DNA of 5,065 nt, taken from NCBI GenBank assembly GCA_006227875.1, contig SBFI01000182.1, forward strand, positions 1 through 5,065, written 5' to 3'. The position numbers were made by a program, and so were the translations under genes. Positions 1 to 5,065 of the stretch are shown here, in pieces. Source of the stretch: Acidobacteriota bacterium (GTDB taxonomy: Bacteria; Acidobacteriota; Thermoanaerobaculia; Multivoradales; JAHEKO01). Below the pieces are notes generated by a model, which was not told where the DNA came from, made no database searches, and saw only the letters and a list, made by a program, of their open reading frames with translations. The stretch's first letter is position 1, and each line of letters opens with the position of its first letter.

Positions 1-227
1 TCGCGCGTCTTGTGAGCCCAGTAGACCCGCATCAGCCGCTCGAGCTCGGGGTAGGTCGCTTGGGCCTGCTGCTCGCCATAGAGCAGCTCGAGCAGGGCGA
101 GGATCCTCCCTTTTACCTCCTCCGGAACCTGAAGAAGAGGCTTGGTGTAGTCGGGCTCGGTACGGTGGAGGCGCAGATAGGCCTCCTCGGCACGAATCCT
201 CTCGTCTTGATCGGGTATGTCGACCAT
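1..227 (-). CDS. N-terminal part of a probable GH13_18 sugar phosphorylase (partial, runs off left edge)
   Basis: Reading the minus strand from the ATG at 227-225 gives 75 complete codons with no stop before the window edge. The protein begins MVDIPDQDERIRAEEAY. Residues about 41-75 contain the stretch RILALLELLYGEQQAQATYP followed by ELERLMRVYWAHKTR. This 'LLYGE...ELER...YxAHKT' pattern resembles, from memory, the helical N-terminal region of GH13 subfamily 18 phosphorylases (sucrose or glucosylglycerate phosphorylase type). These are cytoplasmic enzymes that split an alpha-glucoside with phosphate to give glucose 1-phosphate. No catalytic residues lie in the window, so the substrate cannot be assigned. 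A GTG at 230-228 sits in frame directly before the ATG and could also be the start; no strong ribosome binding site separates the two. The gene begins about 25 bases after the stop of the CBS gene, so the two are probably co-transcribed. That this is a real coding region is likelier than the exact family call. Confidence 0.6.
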   Translation of the reverse strand, partial: MVDIPDQDERIRAEEAYLRLHRTEPDYTKPLLQVPEEVKGRILALLELLYGEQQAQATYPELERLMRVYWAHKTR

Positions 228-252
228 CACTCGGCGGGGCTCGCCGCCAGCT

Positions 253-795
253 TCAACTTCGCCGCCCCAGGCGGCGCACCAGCTGTCCCTTGGAGTACCT
301 GGAGAAGACCTCCTGCAGGTCTTGGATGGAGCTCGGCCGCTCCACGGCCTCACCGGCCTCTTCCTCCAGTTTCGACTGCACCCGCCGCCAGGCGCGGGTC
401 AGCTCCATGATGCCGCGAAGCATGTCCTGACGGGTGATACAACCGACGAGCTTGCCCTCGTCTACCACCGGCAGCATGGGAAAGTTGTTATCGAGAAACA
501 GCTCCGAAACCCGGAAGAGGTCCATTTCCGGCTCGATGGCGACCCGCACGACCGACATGAAGTCCTCGACATTGCCACCCCGCGGCCGATAGAAGGCGGA
601 GCCGGAGAGGATACGGATACAGTCCTTCTCCGTGAGCATCCCGAGCAGGTGCTGGCTCTCGTCGACAACCGGCGCAGCAGACGCCTTGTGTCGGGCCAGC
701 TTGTCGATCGCATCCAGCAGATCCATCCCAGGGGAGAACACGAGCTCCACGTCCTCCATCAGATTTTGGGCCGTCGGGATCTGTTCGGTGGCCAT
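253..795 (-). CDS. Tandem CBS-domain protein
   Basis: This 180-residue soluble protein has two CBS domains forming one Bateman module. CBS1 spans about residues 11-65 and CBS2 about 79-130. Each ends in the G-h-x-T-x-x-D pattern typical of ribose-phosphate-binding CBS domains: G52-T55-D58 and G118-T121-D124. The APVVDE (41-46) and LPVVDE (108-113) strands are also typical. Such modules usually bind adenine nucleotides (AMP, ATP, SAM or NADH-like ligands) and regulate a partner; the ligand here is unknown. After CBS2 comes a charged tail of about 50 residues, with an acidic part (KLEEEAGEAVE) and a basic end (VRRLGRRS). It is not fused to a recognisable enzyme or channel, so it may be a stand-alone regulator. 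The start is well supported by AGGAGG at 802-807, six bases before the ATG. It leads a minus-strand unit with the phosphorylase-like gene and is divergent from nqrA. Role in that pathway is inference. Confidence 0.9.
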   Translation of the reverse strand: MATEQIPTAQNLMEDVELVFSPGMDLLDAIDKLARHKASAAPVVDESQHLLGMLTEKDCIRILSGSAFYRPRGGNVEDFMSVVRVAIEPEMDLFRVSELFLDNNFPMLPVVDEGKLVGCITRQDMLRGIMELTRAWRRVQSKLEEEAGEAVERPSSIQDLQEVFSRYSKGQLVRRLGRRS

Positions 796-801
796 CTTTG
801 C

Positions 802-807
802 CCTCCT
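802..807 (-). promoter_or_regulatory. Ribosome binding site of the CBS-domain gene
   Basis: The minus strand reads AGGAGG here, a consensus Shine-Dalgarno sequence six bases before the ATG at 795-793. It decides the start of the CBS protein and is much stronger than the site of the divergent nqrA. Confidence 0.8.
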
Positions 808-918
808 TTTCTCGGTGGCTCGTCGACCCGCCGAGATCGATGGTCTCGCGCCACGGCCGGCCTGCGCCAGATGAAAATCCTACCAGACGGACGAGGCCCG
901 GACGGCTCGCATCTGGGC

Positions 919-940
919 TCTTGGCGAATGGCCGCCAAGA
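919..940. repeat. Perfect 8-bp inverted repeat, candidate operator upstream of nqrA
   Basis: The arms TCTTGGCG (919-926) and CGCCAAGA (933-940) are exact reverse complements separated by six bases (AATGGC). The dyad is the clearest symmetric element in the intergenic region. It lies 109 bases before the nqrA start and 123 bases before the CBS start. No T-tract follows on either strand, so it does not look like an intrinsic terminator. Its size, symmetry and position fit a binding site for a dimeric repressor or activator; which one is unknown. It could also be a leader hairpin or chance in GC-rich DNA. Confidence 0.5.
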
Positions 941-949
941 TGGAAAAAT
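921..949 (+). promoter_or_regulatory. Weak candidate sigma-70 promoter for the nqr operon
   Basis: TTGGCG at 921-926 (four of six matches to the -35 consensus) and AAAAAT at 944-949 (four of six to the -10 consensus) are separated by 17 bases. Transcription would begin near 956 and leave a leader of about 95 bases before nqrA. The -35 lies in the left arm of the 919-940 palindrome and the right arm falls in the spacer, so a protein bound to the palindrome would block polymerase. The match is weak, and other promoters in this GC-rich region cannot be excluded. Confidence 0.25.
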
Positions 950-1049
950 GGGTCCGCGTAGCTCGGCCGTGCTCTCCGCCAAACAGACGGTGGCATGAGG
1001 CGTCGCGGCTATTCCAACAACCAAGCTGAACCTTTCTCGGGAACTCCTA

Positions 1050-2429
1050 ATGACATTGCACAAGGTCAATCGAGGGCTGCGTCTGCCCATCCGGGGCGAG
1101 CCGGCACAGGAGATCGACACGGCACGCGCACCCGGCAGGGTAGCGCTGGTGGCCGCCGACTATGTCGGCATGAGACCCACCATGCAGGTCGTCGTGGGAG
1201 ACACCGTCAAACGCGGTCAGCTCCTGTTCGAGGACAAGAAGATGCCGGGGGTCCGCTACACCTCGCCGGGGGCCGGCAAGGTGGTGGCGGTCAACCGCGG
1301 TGAGCGGCGTGCCCTCCAGTCGGTGGTCGTGGATCTCGCCCGCAGTGAGACAGAGGGCCGCTCCGGCGCCGCCGAAGAGCAGACCTTCGGCTCGTTTACC
1401 GGCAAACCCCCATCGTCCCTTACGGGCAGCCAGGTCGAGCAGCTCCTCATCGAGTCGGGCATGTGGACGGCACTACGGGCGAGACCCTTCAGCAAGGTAG
1501 CGACCCCCGAGACCCGTCCGCGATCGATCTTTGTCACCGCCATCGACACCCAGCCACTCGCACCGGCGGTGGGTGTGGTCCTGCAGGGGAAGGAGAACAA
1601 GTTCCAGCGCGGCCTCACCGCGCTGACCAAGCTCACCGAGGGAGCGGTCTACGTCTGCGTAGGTGCAGGTGAGGTGCTCGAGCTTCCCGACGAGGAGCGT
1701 GTACGGCGAGAAGAGTTCTCCGGACCCCATCCCGCCGGGACAGCGGGCTTTCACATCCATACCCTCGACCCGGTCGACCGCAACAAGACCGTCTGGCACA
1801 TCGGGTATCAAGATGTGATCGCCATCGGCCACCTGCTCGAAACCGGGAAGCTCGATGTCGAGCGGATCGTGTCGTTGGCCGGGCCGGTGGTGAAAAAGCC
1901 GCGGCTGTTGCGTACCCGCATCGGGGCTTCGATCGACGACCTGGTCGCCGGCGAGCTCGACGACGGCGACAACCGCGTCATCTCGGGGTCGGTCCTGGCG
2001 GGCCGCTCCGCCATGGGTGACGTGCTCGGCTACCTCGGCCGCTATCACCAGCAGATCACCGCCATGGCCGAAGGCCGGGAGCGGGAGTTCATGGGCTGGA
2101 TGGCCCCGGGCGCCGGCAAGTACTCGACCATCAACACGTTTGTCTCCGCGCTCATGCCGGGCAAGAAGTTCGCTTTCACCACCAGCACCAACGGCTCGCT
2201 CCGGGCTGTCGTACCCATCGGCATGTACGAGAAGGTCATGCCGATGGACATCGAGCCGACCTATCTGCTCAAGTCGCTGCTCATGCACGACATCGAGATG
2301 GCCGAAGAGTTCGGTTGTCTCGAGCTCGACGAGGAAGATCTGGCCCTCTGCACCTTTGTCTGTCCGGGCAAAAACGACTACGGACCCTACCTGCGTGAGG
2401 TCCTGACCACTATCGAGAAGGAAGGCTGA
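1050..2429 (+). CDS. nqrA: Na+-translocating NADH:quinone reductase subunit A
   Basis: NqrA is the large peripheral cytoplasmic subunit of the Na+-NQR complex and is linked to ubiquinone binding; it carries no covalent flavin. The N-terminus (NRGLRLPIRGEP) and the barrel-sandwich region (YVGMRPTMQV then GQLLFEDKKMPGV, about residues 39-69) are typical. Further family blocks are WTALRARPFSKV, GPHPAG (225-230), YLGRYHQQ and the C-terminal LCTFVCPGK ending in TIEKEG. At 459 residues it is slightly longer than the roughly 446 I recall for Vibrio cholerae. Most of the extra length is a polar stretch around residues 98-110 (SETEGRSGAAEE). The start is the only standard one after an in-frame stop at 996-998. 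It has only a weak GGGA (1039-1042) as ribosome binding site. It is the first gene of the operon, and its TGA overlaps the nqrB ATG by one base. Confidence 0.97.
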   Translation: MTLHKVNRGLRLPIRGEPAQEIDTARAPGRVALVAADYVGMRPTMQVVVGDTVKRGQLLFEDKKMPGVRYTSPGAGKVVAVNRGERRALQSVVVDLARSETEGRSGAAEEQTFGSFTGKPPSSLTGSQVEQLLIESGMWTALRARPFSKVATPETRPRSIFVTAIDTQPLAPAVGVVLQGKENKFQRGLTALTKLTEGAVYVCVGAGEVLELPDEERVRREEFSGPHPAGTAGFHIHTLDPVDRNKTVWHIGYQDVIAIGHLLETGKLDVERIVSLAGPVVKKPRLLRTRIGASIDDLVAGELDDGDNRVISGSVLAGRSAMGDVLGYLGRYHQQITAMAEGREREFMGWMAPGAGKYSTINTFVSALMPGKKFAFTTSTNGSLRAVVPIGMYEKVMPMDIEPTYLLKSLLMHDIEMAEEFGCLELDEEDLALCTFVCPGKNDYGPYLREVLTTIEKEG

Positions 2430-3646
2430 TGTCTTTACGCTCGTTTCTGGACAAGCAGGGCAGGCACTTCGAGCCGGGTGGCAAGCTGGAGAAGCTCCAC
2501 CCGCTGTGGGAAGCCCAGGACACCATCCTCTACACGCCGGGCAAGGTCACCGCCGGTCCCGCGCATGCACGCGACGGGCTCGATTTGAAACGGATGATGA
2601 TCACGGTGGTGGTGGCGCTCGTGGGCTGTGTCTACATGGCCATGTACAACACCGGCTATCAAACACATCTCGCCATCTCGCGCGGCGCGGCGCCCCTCGA
2701 CACCTGGCAGACCCGGGCGATGGAGGCGATGGGACTGGGATTCGATCCCGCAAGCATCTGGGCCTGCATCATCCACGGCGCGCTCTACTACCTGCCCATC
2801 GTCATCGTCACTCTGGTGGCCGGCGGCTTCTGGGAGGTGTTGTTTGCCATCGTCCGCAAACACGAGGTCAACGAGGGATTCTTCGTCACCTGGTTTCTCT
2901 TCCCGCTGATCCTGCCGCCCACCATCCCCCTGTGGCAGGTGGCGATGGGGATCTCCTTTGGTGTCGTCATCGGCAAGGAGATCTTTGGCGGCACCGGGAT
3001 GAACTTTCTCAACCCGGCGCTGACCGCTCGCGCCTTTCTCTTCTTCGCCTACCCGATCGAGATCTCGGGCGACAAGGTGTGGATCGCCGCCGCCACCAGC
3101 GCCGATGGGGTCAGCGGCGCCACCTGGCTGGCCAATGCCGCCGAGCAGGGCCAAGCGGCTCTAGCCCAGGGTGTCACCTGGTGGGACGCCTTTGTCGGCA
3201 CCATTCCCGGCTCGATGGGGGAGACCTCTGCTCTGGCCTGTCTCCTGGGGGCGGTGATTCTCATCGCCACCGGTGTCGGCTCCTGGCGGATCATGGGCGG
3301 AGTCGTCGTCGGAACGATCCTGACCACGATCGGGCTCAATGCCATCGGCTCCGATACCAACCCCCTGTTCGGAGTCCCCTTCTGGTGGCAGATGGTGCTC
3401 GGGGGATGGGCCTTTGGCGCCGTCTTTATGGCTACCGATCCGGTATCGGCCGCCCAGACCGACCGCGGCCGGACCATCTACGGCTTTCTCATCGGTGTTT
3501 TCGCGGTGCTCATCCGCGTCATCAACCCGGCTTACCCCGAGGGGATGATGCTGGCCATTCTGTTGATGAACGTGTTTGCGCCAACCATCGATCACTATGT
3601 GCTGAAAGCCAACATCAAGCGGAGGAAAGCGCGCTATGCAACGTAG
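2429..3646 (+). CDS. nqrB: Na+-translocating NADH:quinone reductase subunit B
   Basis: NqrB is the large integral membrane subunit that carries covalent FMN, takes part in Na+ passage and contributes to the quinone site. The 405-residue product begins with a cytoplasmic segment (RSFLDKQGRHFEPGGK, DLKRMM); hydrophobic segments start near residue 56 and recur to the C-terminus (ANIKRRKARYAT). The motif D226-G-V-S-G-A-T232 fits the ApbE flavinylation pattern D-x-x-S-G-A-T, so Thr232 is the expected FMN attachment site. Other signatures are GGFWEVLF (132-139), HEVNEGFF (145-152), FGGTGMNFLNPAL, SDTN (308-311) and NPAYPEGMMLAIL (from 366). G132, G133 and E136 would correspond to Vibrio G140, G141 and E144, residues linked to quinone or inhibitor binding. 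A purine-rich AAGGAAGG precedes the ATG inside the end of nqrA. It overlaps nqrC by 11 bases. A short insertion before the FMN motif is treated as a finding. Confidence 0.97.
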   Translation: MSLRSFLDKQGRHFEPGGKLEKLHPLWEAQDTILYTPGKVTAGPAHARDGLDLKRMMITVVVALVGCVYMAMYNTGYQTHLAISRGAAPLDTWQTRAMEAMGLGFDPASIWACIIHGALYYLPIVIVTLVAGGFWEVLFAIVRKHEVNEGFFVTWFLFPLILPPTIPLWQVAMGISFGVVIGKEIFGGTGMNFLNPALTARAFLFFAYPIEISGDKVWIAAATSADGVSGATWLANAAEQGQAALAQGVTWWDAFVGTIPGSMGETSALACLLGAVILIATGVGSWRIMGGVVVGTILTTIGLNAIGSDTNPLFGVPFWWQMVLGGWAFGAVFMATDPVSAAQTDRGRTIYGFLIGVFAVLIRVINPAYPEGMMLAILLMNVFAPTIDHYVLKANIKRRKARYAT

Positions 3647-4424
3647 TCCGCTCTACACCATCCTGTTCGCCACTGCGGTTTGCATCGTCTGTGCGGTGGT
3701 GGTTTCCTCCTCCGCCGTCTCGCTCAAAGAGCGGCAGGACGCCAACTCCGCTCTGGAGAAGCAGCGCAACGTGCTCATCGCTGCGGGTCTCCTAAGCGAC
3801 GACGAGAAGGTGAGCCCCGACGAGATCGAGAGTCGGTTCGCGAGCATTCGCGGCGTGGTGATCGACCTGGAGACCGGAGAGCAAGCCCCGGATATCGATC
3901 CGCTGACATTCGATCAGAGGAAACGGGCGACAGATCCCGCCACCAGTCGGGTGGCTCCTGCCAATACCGCGCTGGTCAGGCGTTTGCCCGACTACGCCCT
4001 GGTCTATCTGGTCGAGGGCGAGGCCGGCGCCATCGACATGATCATCCTGCCCATCGAGGGGTACGGACTCTGGTCGACTCTCTACGGCTTTCTGGCGCTC
4101 GATGCCGACCTCGAGACTGTCCGCGGCATCACATTTTATGAGCACGGGGAGACCGCGGGCCTCGGAGGAGAGGTGGACAACCCGCGGTGGAAGGCCAAGT
4201 GGGACGGTCGCAAGGCCTTTGGTGAGGACGGCTCGCCTCAAATCGAGGTGATCAAAGGCCCGGCGGGGCCACCCGCGGAAGACCCCTATCGGGTCGACGG
4301 TCTCTCGGGCGCGACGCTCACCGCTCGCGGGGTCACCAATCTCGTCCAATTCTGGCTGGGTGAAGACGGCTTCGGTCCCCTGCTCGACAAGCTCGGATCG
4401 AAGGAAGAAAGGAGGGCCGCCTGA
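3636..4424 (+). CDS. nqrC: Na+-translocating NADH:quinone reductase subunit C
   Basis: NqrC is a membrane-anchored subunit with a periplasmic FMN-binding domain that relays electrons within Na+-NQR. The 262-residue product, near the usual size of about 257, has one N-terminal membrane anchor (about residues 6-28, LYTILFATAVCIVCAVVVSS). The rest is a soluble domain. Family blocks include the YDQRK-like FDQRK, ILPIEGYGLWS, FYEHGETAGLGGEV and the C-terminal FWLGEDGFGPLL. The motif D221-G-L-S-G-A-T227 marks Thr227 as the covalent FMN site, added by an ApbE-type flavin transferase that is not in this window. The ATG lies within the last codons of nqrB in another frame. GGAGG at 3621-3625 precedes it by ten bases, which supports this start and suggests translational coupling. 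The stop overlaps the nqrD ATG by one base. Confidence 0.97.
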   Translation: MQRSPLYTILFATAVCIVCAVVVSSSAVSLKERQDANSALEKQRNVLIAAGLLSDDEKVSPDEIESRFASIRGVVIDLETGEQAPDIDPLTFDQRKRATDPATSRVAPANTALVRRLPDYALVYLVEGEAGAIDMIILPIEGYGLWSTLYGFLALDADLETVRGITFYEHGETAGLGGEVDNPRWKAKWDGRKAFGEDGSPQIEVIKGPAGPPAEDPYRVDGLSGATLTARGVTNLVQFWLGEDGFGPLLDKLGSKEERRAA

Positions 4425-5047
4425 TGGCGAGCAAGACGCGCGAAGCGCTGATAGACCCTCTGTTCAACGACAACCCGATCGCGCTCCAGGTACTGGGGAT
4501 CTGCTCGGCCCTCGCGGTGACCACGCGGATGGACACCTCCCTGGTGATGAGCGTGGCGGTCATCTGCGTGCTGACGCTCTCCAATCTGTTTGTGAGTCTT
4601 TTGCGCAACGGCATCCCGACCAATATCCGGATCATCGTCCAGCTCACCATCATCGCCTCGCTGGTCATCGTCACCGACCAGATCCTGAAGGCCTACGTGT
4701 TCGACATCTGGAAGCAGTTGTCGGTCTTTGTGGGTCTCATCATCACCAACTGCATCATCATGGGCCGTGCCGAGGCCTATGCCATGCAGAACCCGCCCGG
4801 CATGAGCGTCATAGACGGCATCGGCAACGGCCTGGGTTACGCGATCATTCTGATGATCACCGCCTTTCTGCGCGAGTTCTTCGGCTCGGGCTCGGTGTTT
4901 GGCAAGCAGGTCATGCCGCTGGTCACCGAGGGAGGCTGGTACAACCCCAATGGGCTGATGGTGATGTCGCCGTCGGCGTTTTTCATCATCGGTTTCTTGA
5001 TCTGGGCCTTGCGAGTCTGGAAAACCGATCAGATCGAGGAGGACTGA
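4424..5047 (+). CDS. nqrD: Na+-translocating NADH:quinone reductase subunit D
   Basis: NqrD is a small polytopic membrane subunit homologous to NqrE and to RnfE/RnfA. NqrD and NqrE pack as an inverted pair and together hold an iron centre (reported as Fe or 2Fe-2S) within the membrane. The 207-residue product, close to the roughly 210 expected, carries the conserved cysteines in GICSALAVTT (Cys27) and TNCIIMGRAEA (Cys110), which match Cys29 and Cys112 of Vibrio as I recall. Other signatures are NDNPIALQVLG, IIVQLTIIASLVIV, DGIGNGLGY, FGSGSVFG, GGWYNPNGLM and SAFFIIGFLIWA. About six hydrophobic segments are visible. The Vibrio protein's NqrD-type N-terminus and the gene order favour nqrD over rnfE. 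A strong AAAGGAGGG (4408-4416) at the end of nqrC serves the ATG, which overlaps the nqrC stop as TGATG. Confidence 0.97.
   Translation: MASKTREALIDPLFNDNPIALQVLGICSALAVTTRMDTSLVMSVAVICVLTLSNLFVSLLRNGIPTNIRIIVQLTIIASLVIVTDQILKAYVFDIWKQLSVFVGLIITNCIIMGRAEAYAMQNPPGMSVIDGIGNGLGYAIILMITAFLREFFGSGSVFGKQVMPLVTEGGWYNPNGLMVMSPSAFFIIGFLIWALRVWKTDQIEED
5037..5042 (+). promoter_or_regulatory. Ribosome binding site of nqrE
   Basis: AGGAGG lies in the last codons of nqrD, six bases before the ATG at 5049. It supports a real start there although only 17 bases of the gene are visible. Confidence 0.75.
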
Positions 5048-5048
5048 G

Positions 5049-5065
5049 ATGGTCGAGCACTTCCT
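5049..5065 (+). CDS. nqrE: Na+-translocating NADH:quinone reductase subunit E, first codons only (partial)
   Basis: The ATG at 5049 follows the nqrD stop by one base and has a consensus ribosome binding site. The visible residues are MVEHF plus two bases of a probable leucine codon, similar to the MEHY start of known NqrE proteins. NqrE is the membrane partner of NqrD that supplies the other two cysteines of the intramembrane iron centre. The call rests mainly on the fixed order nqrA-B-C-D-E-F, since almost none of the protein is visible. Confidence 0.85.

Larger units (their letters stand above)
796..1049. other. Divergent intergenic region between the CBS gene and nqrA
   Basis: This 254-base stretch separates two divergent genes and must hold the promoters of both units unless these lie inside coding sequence. 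I find no convincing small gene: the plus-strand frames crossing it are out of frame with nqrA or lack a start. The nqrA frame is open back to a TGA at 996-998 but has no ATG, GTG or TTG between that stop and 1050. The visible structure is an inverted repeat at 919-940 and an A-rich patch at 944-949, described separately. On the minus strand a weak extended -10-like TGGTAGGAT (885-877) could serve the CBS gene, but no matching -35 box is seen. Confidence 0.6.

Noticed and set aside
811..835. CTCGG / CCGAG inverted repeat near the CBS start
   Set aside because: The arms are only five bases with a 15-base spacer, which is expected by chance in this composition.
919..940. The intergenic palindrome as an intrinsic terminator
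   Set aside because: No T-tract follows the stem on either strand, and both flanking genes start rather than end here.
217..1029. Plus-strand open frame of 270 codons across the CBS gene and the intergenic region
   Set aside because: It is antisense to a convincing two-CBS protein with a consensus ribosome binding site, and its translation is low-complexity shadow sequence.
488..1120. Minus-strand open frame running from within nqrA through the intergenic region into the CBS gene
   Set aside because: It overlaps both real genes in the wrong frame and shows no family features.
1473..2288. Minus-strand open frame of 271 codons antisense to nqrA
   Set aside because: The opposite strand encodes a fully conserved NqrA. 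The antisense product has no recognisable motif and is explained by GC-rich codon use.
2506..3795. Long plus-strand open frame of 429 codons across nqrB and into nqrC
   Set aside because: It lies in another frame of the clearly real nqrB and nqrC, and its translation is rich in H, R, G and S with no family resemblance. This is a typical shadow in GC-rich DNA.
4424..5047. The NqrD gene as rnfE of an Rnf complex
   Set aside because: The preceding genes are nqrA, nqrB and nqrC rather than rnfB, rnfC, rnfD and rnfG, and NqrA and NqrB match the Nqr type throughout.

Overview
The window holds the first four genes and the first codons of a fifth gene of an nqr operon, on the plus strand. This operon encodes the Na+-translocating NADH:quinone oxidoreductase (Na+-NQR). 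Divergent to it, at the left edge, is a two-gene minus-strand unit. The DNA is GC-rich with dense coding. The Nqr proteins match the canonical proteobacterial type (my comparison is to Vibrio cholerae Nqr from memory). A GC-rich proteobacterium, possibly a gammaproteobacterium from a saline or marine setting, is the best guess, but the sequence alone does not fix the lineage.

Layout. (1) Positions 1-227, minus strand: the 5' part of a gene whose N-terminus resembles GH13_18 sugar phosphorylases (sucrose / glucosylglycerate phosphorylase group); it runs off the left edge. (2) Positions 253-795, minus strand: a 180-residue protein with two CBS domains, directly upstream of the phosphorylase-like gene. 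(3) Positions 796-1049: a 254-base divergent intergenic region. It holds an 8-bp-arm inverted repeat at 919-940 that overlaps a weak candidate promoter for nqrA. (4) Positions 1050-5065, plus strand: nqrA, nqrB, nqrC, nqrD and the first codons of nqrE. These genes overlap or nearly touch (1-base TGATG overlap, 11-base overlap, 1-base TGATG overlap, 1-base gap), so they are one transcription unit with probable translational coupling.

Together NqrA-E plus NqrF (not in the window) oxidise NADH, reduce ubiquinone and pump Na+ out of the cell. The key cofactor sites are intact. They are the FMN-accepting threonines in the D-x-x-S-G-A-T motifs of NqrB (Thr232) and NqrC (Thr227), and the two intramembrane cysteines of NqrD (Cys27, Cys110). 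I found no sign of frameshift, truncation, mobile element, CRISPR array or RNA gene. Most of this is a well-known system. The less ordinary points are the intergenic palindrome, small insertions in NqrA and NqrB, and the divergent CBS/phosphorylase pair.
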